Assembly (NCBI GenBank): GCA_046155505.1
Contig: JBJXFK010000367.1
Location: forward strand, 1-13,347
From: JBJXFK01 sp046155505
GTDB taxonomy: Bacteria; Planctomycetota; Phycisphaerae; UBA1845; Fen-1342
Length of the DNA stretch: 13,347 nucleotides
Direction: 5' to 3'
Below, in pieces: positions 13,289 to 13,347 of the stretch. The number at the start of each line of letters is the position of its first letter. The stretch's first letter is position 1. The position numbers were made by a program, and so were the translations under genes. Under the pieces are notes generated by a model, which was given only the letters and a program-made list of their open reading frames with translations, searched no databases and was not told the origin of the DNA.

Positions 13289-13347
13289 GGATTGCCAAAT
13301 AGTGCACTCGGTGATCGATCGCGTCGAAAAATTCACAGGCTCTCCAG

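Larger units (their letters stand above)
12662..13347. other. 686-bp gene-free repeat region at the right edge
   Basis: All open frames here, on both strands, translate repeat DNA and lack ribosome sites. The region holds a hairpin array (12701-12828), two tandem copies of a composite repeat (12802-13230), and a strong palindrome (13261-13288). The last 59 bp show nothing recognisable. Confidence 0.75.

Overview
The window is about 13.3 kb of high-GC bacterial DNA, most likely from a planctomycete (Planctomycetota, possibly a Phycisphaerae-like lineage). I base this on a secreted FGE-sulfatase-like protein ending in two dockerin-type calcium repeats, a TatC with an enlarged periplasmic loop, a PilZ/receiver/Hpt-like fusion, and intergenic DNA full of short GC-rich hairpins and modular repeats. 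The assignment rests on gene style only; no marker gene was compared.

Layout. 1-1220 (-): 5' part of a glycosyltransferase-like gene that leaves the window at the left edge. 1221-1911: long intergenic region with a candidate promoter for that gene and several repeat modules. 1912-4128 (+): secreted FGE-like protein with dockerin repeats. 4129-4390: tandem and inverted repeats that run into the last codons of tatC. 4360-5376 (-): tatC. 5377-5540: divergent promoter region holding three consecutive hairpins. 5541-6407 (+): fatty acid hydroxylase/sterol desaturase family protein, overlapping tail to tail with 6356-7435 (-), a PilZ-pseudoreceiver-pseudoHpt protein. 7706-9052 (-): dicarboxylate/amino acid:cation symporter. 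9077-10207 (-): transcription terminator Rho. 10394-10879 (-): tRNA adenosine deaminase TadA. 10973-12076 (-): exported protein with six LTxxQ motifs, followed by a clear intrinsic terminator. 12452-12661 (+): tiny four-cysteine protein. 12662-13347: no gene seen; an array of hairpins, a tandem repeat of about 230/200 bp, and a final strong palindrome.

How the parts relate. rho and the symporter are 24 bp apart on the same strand and may be cotranscribed from a candidate sigma70-type promoter before rho. tadA lies upstream and is insulated from the LTxxQ gene by the terminator. TatC, the dockerin protein and the LTxxQ protein all concern the cell envelope, but nothing shows that they form one pathway. 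I see no defence system, CRISPR array, transposase, tRNA or rRNA.

The strongest points for follow-up are: (1) a modular repeat family found between convergent genes and in gene-free DNA, which has supplied the last residues and stop codon of tatC; (2) the PilZ fusion with an intact c-di-GMP motif but degenerate receiver and Hpt modules; (3) the FGE-like domain without its catalytic cysteines; and (4) the triple LTxxQ protein.
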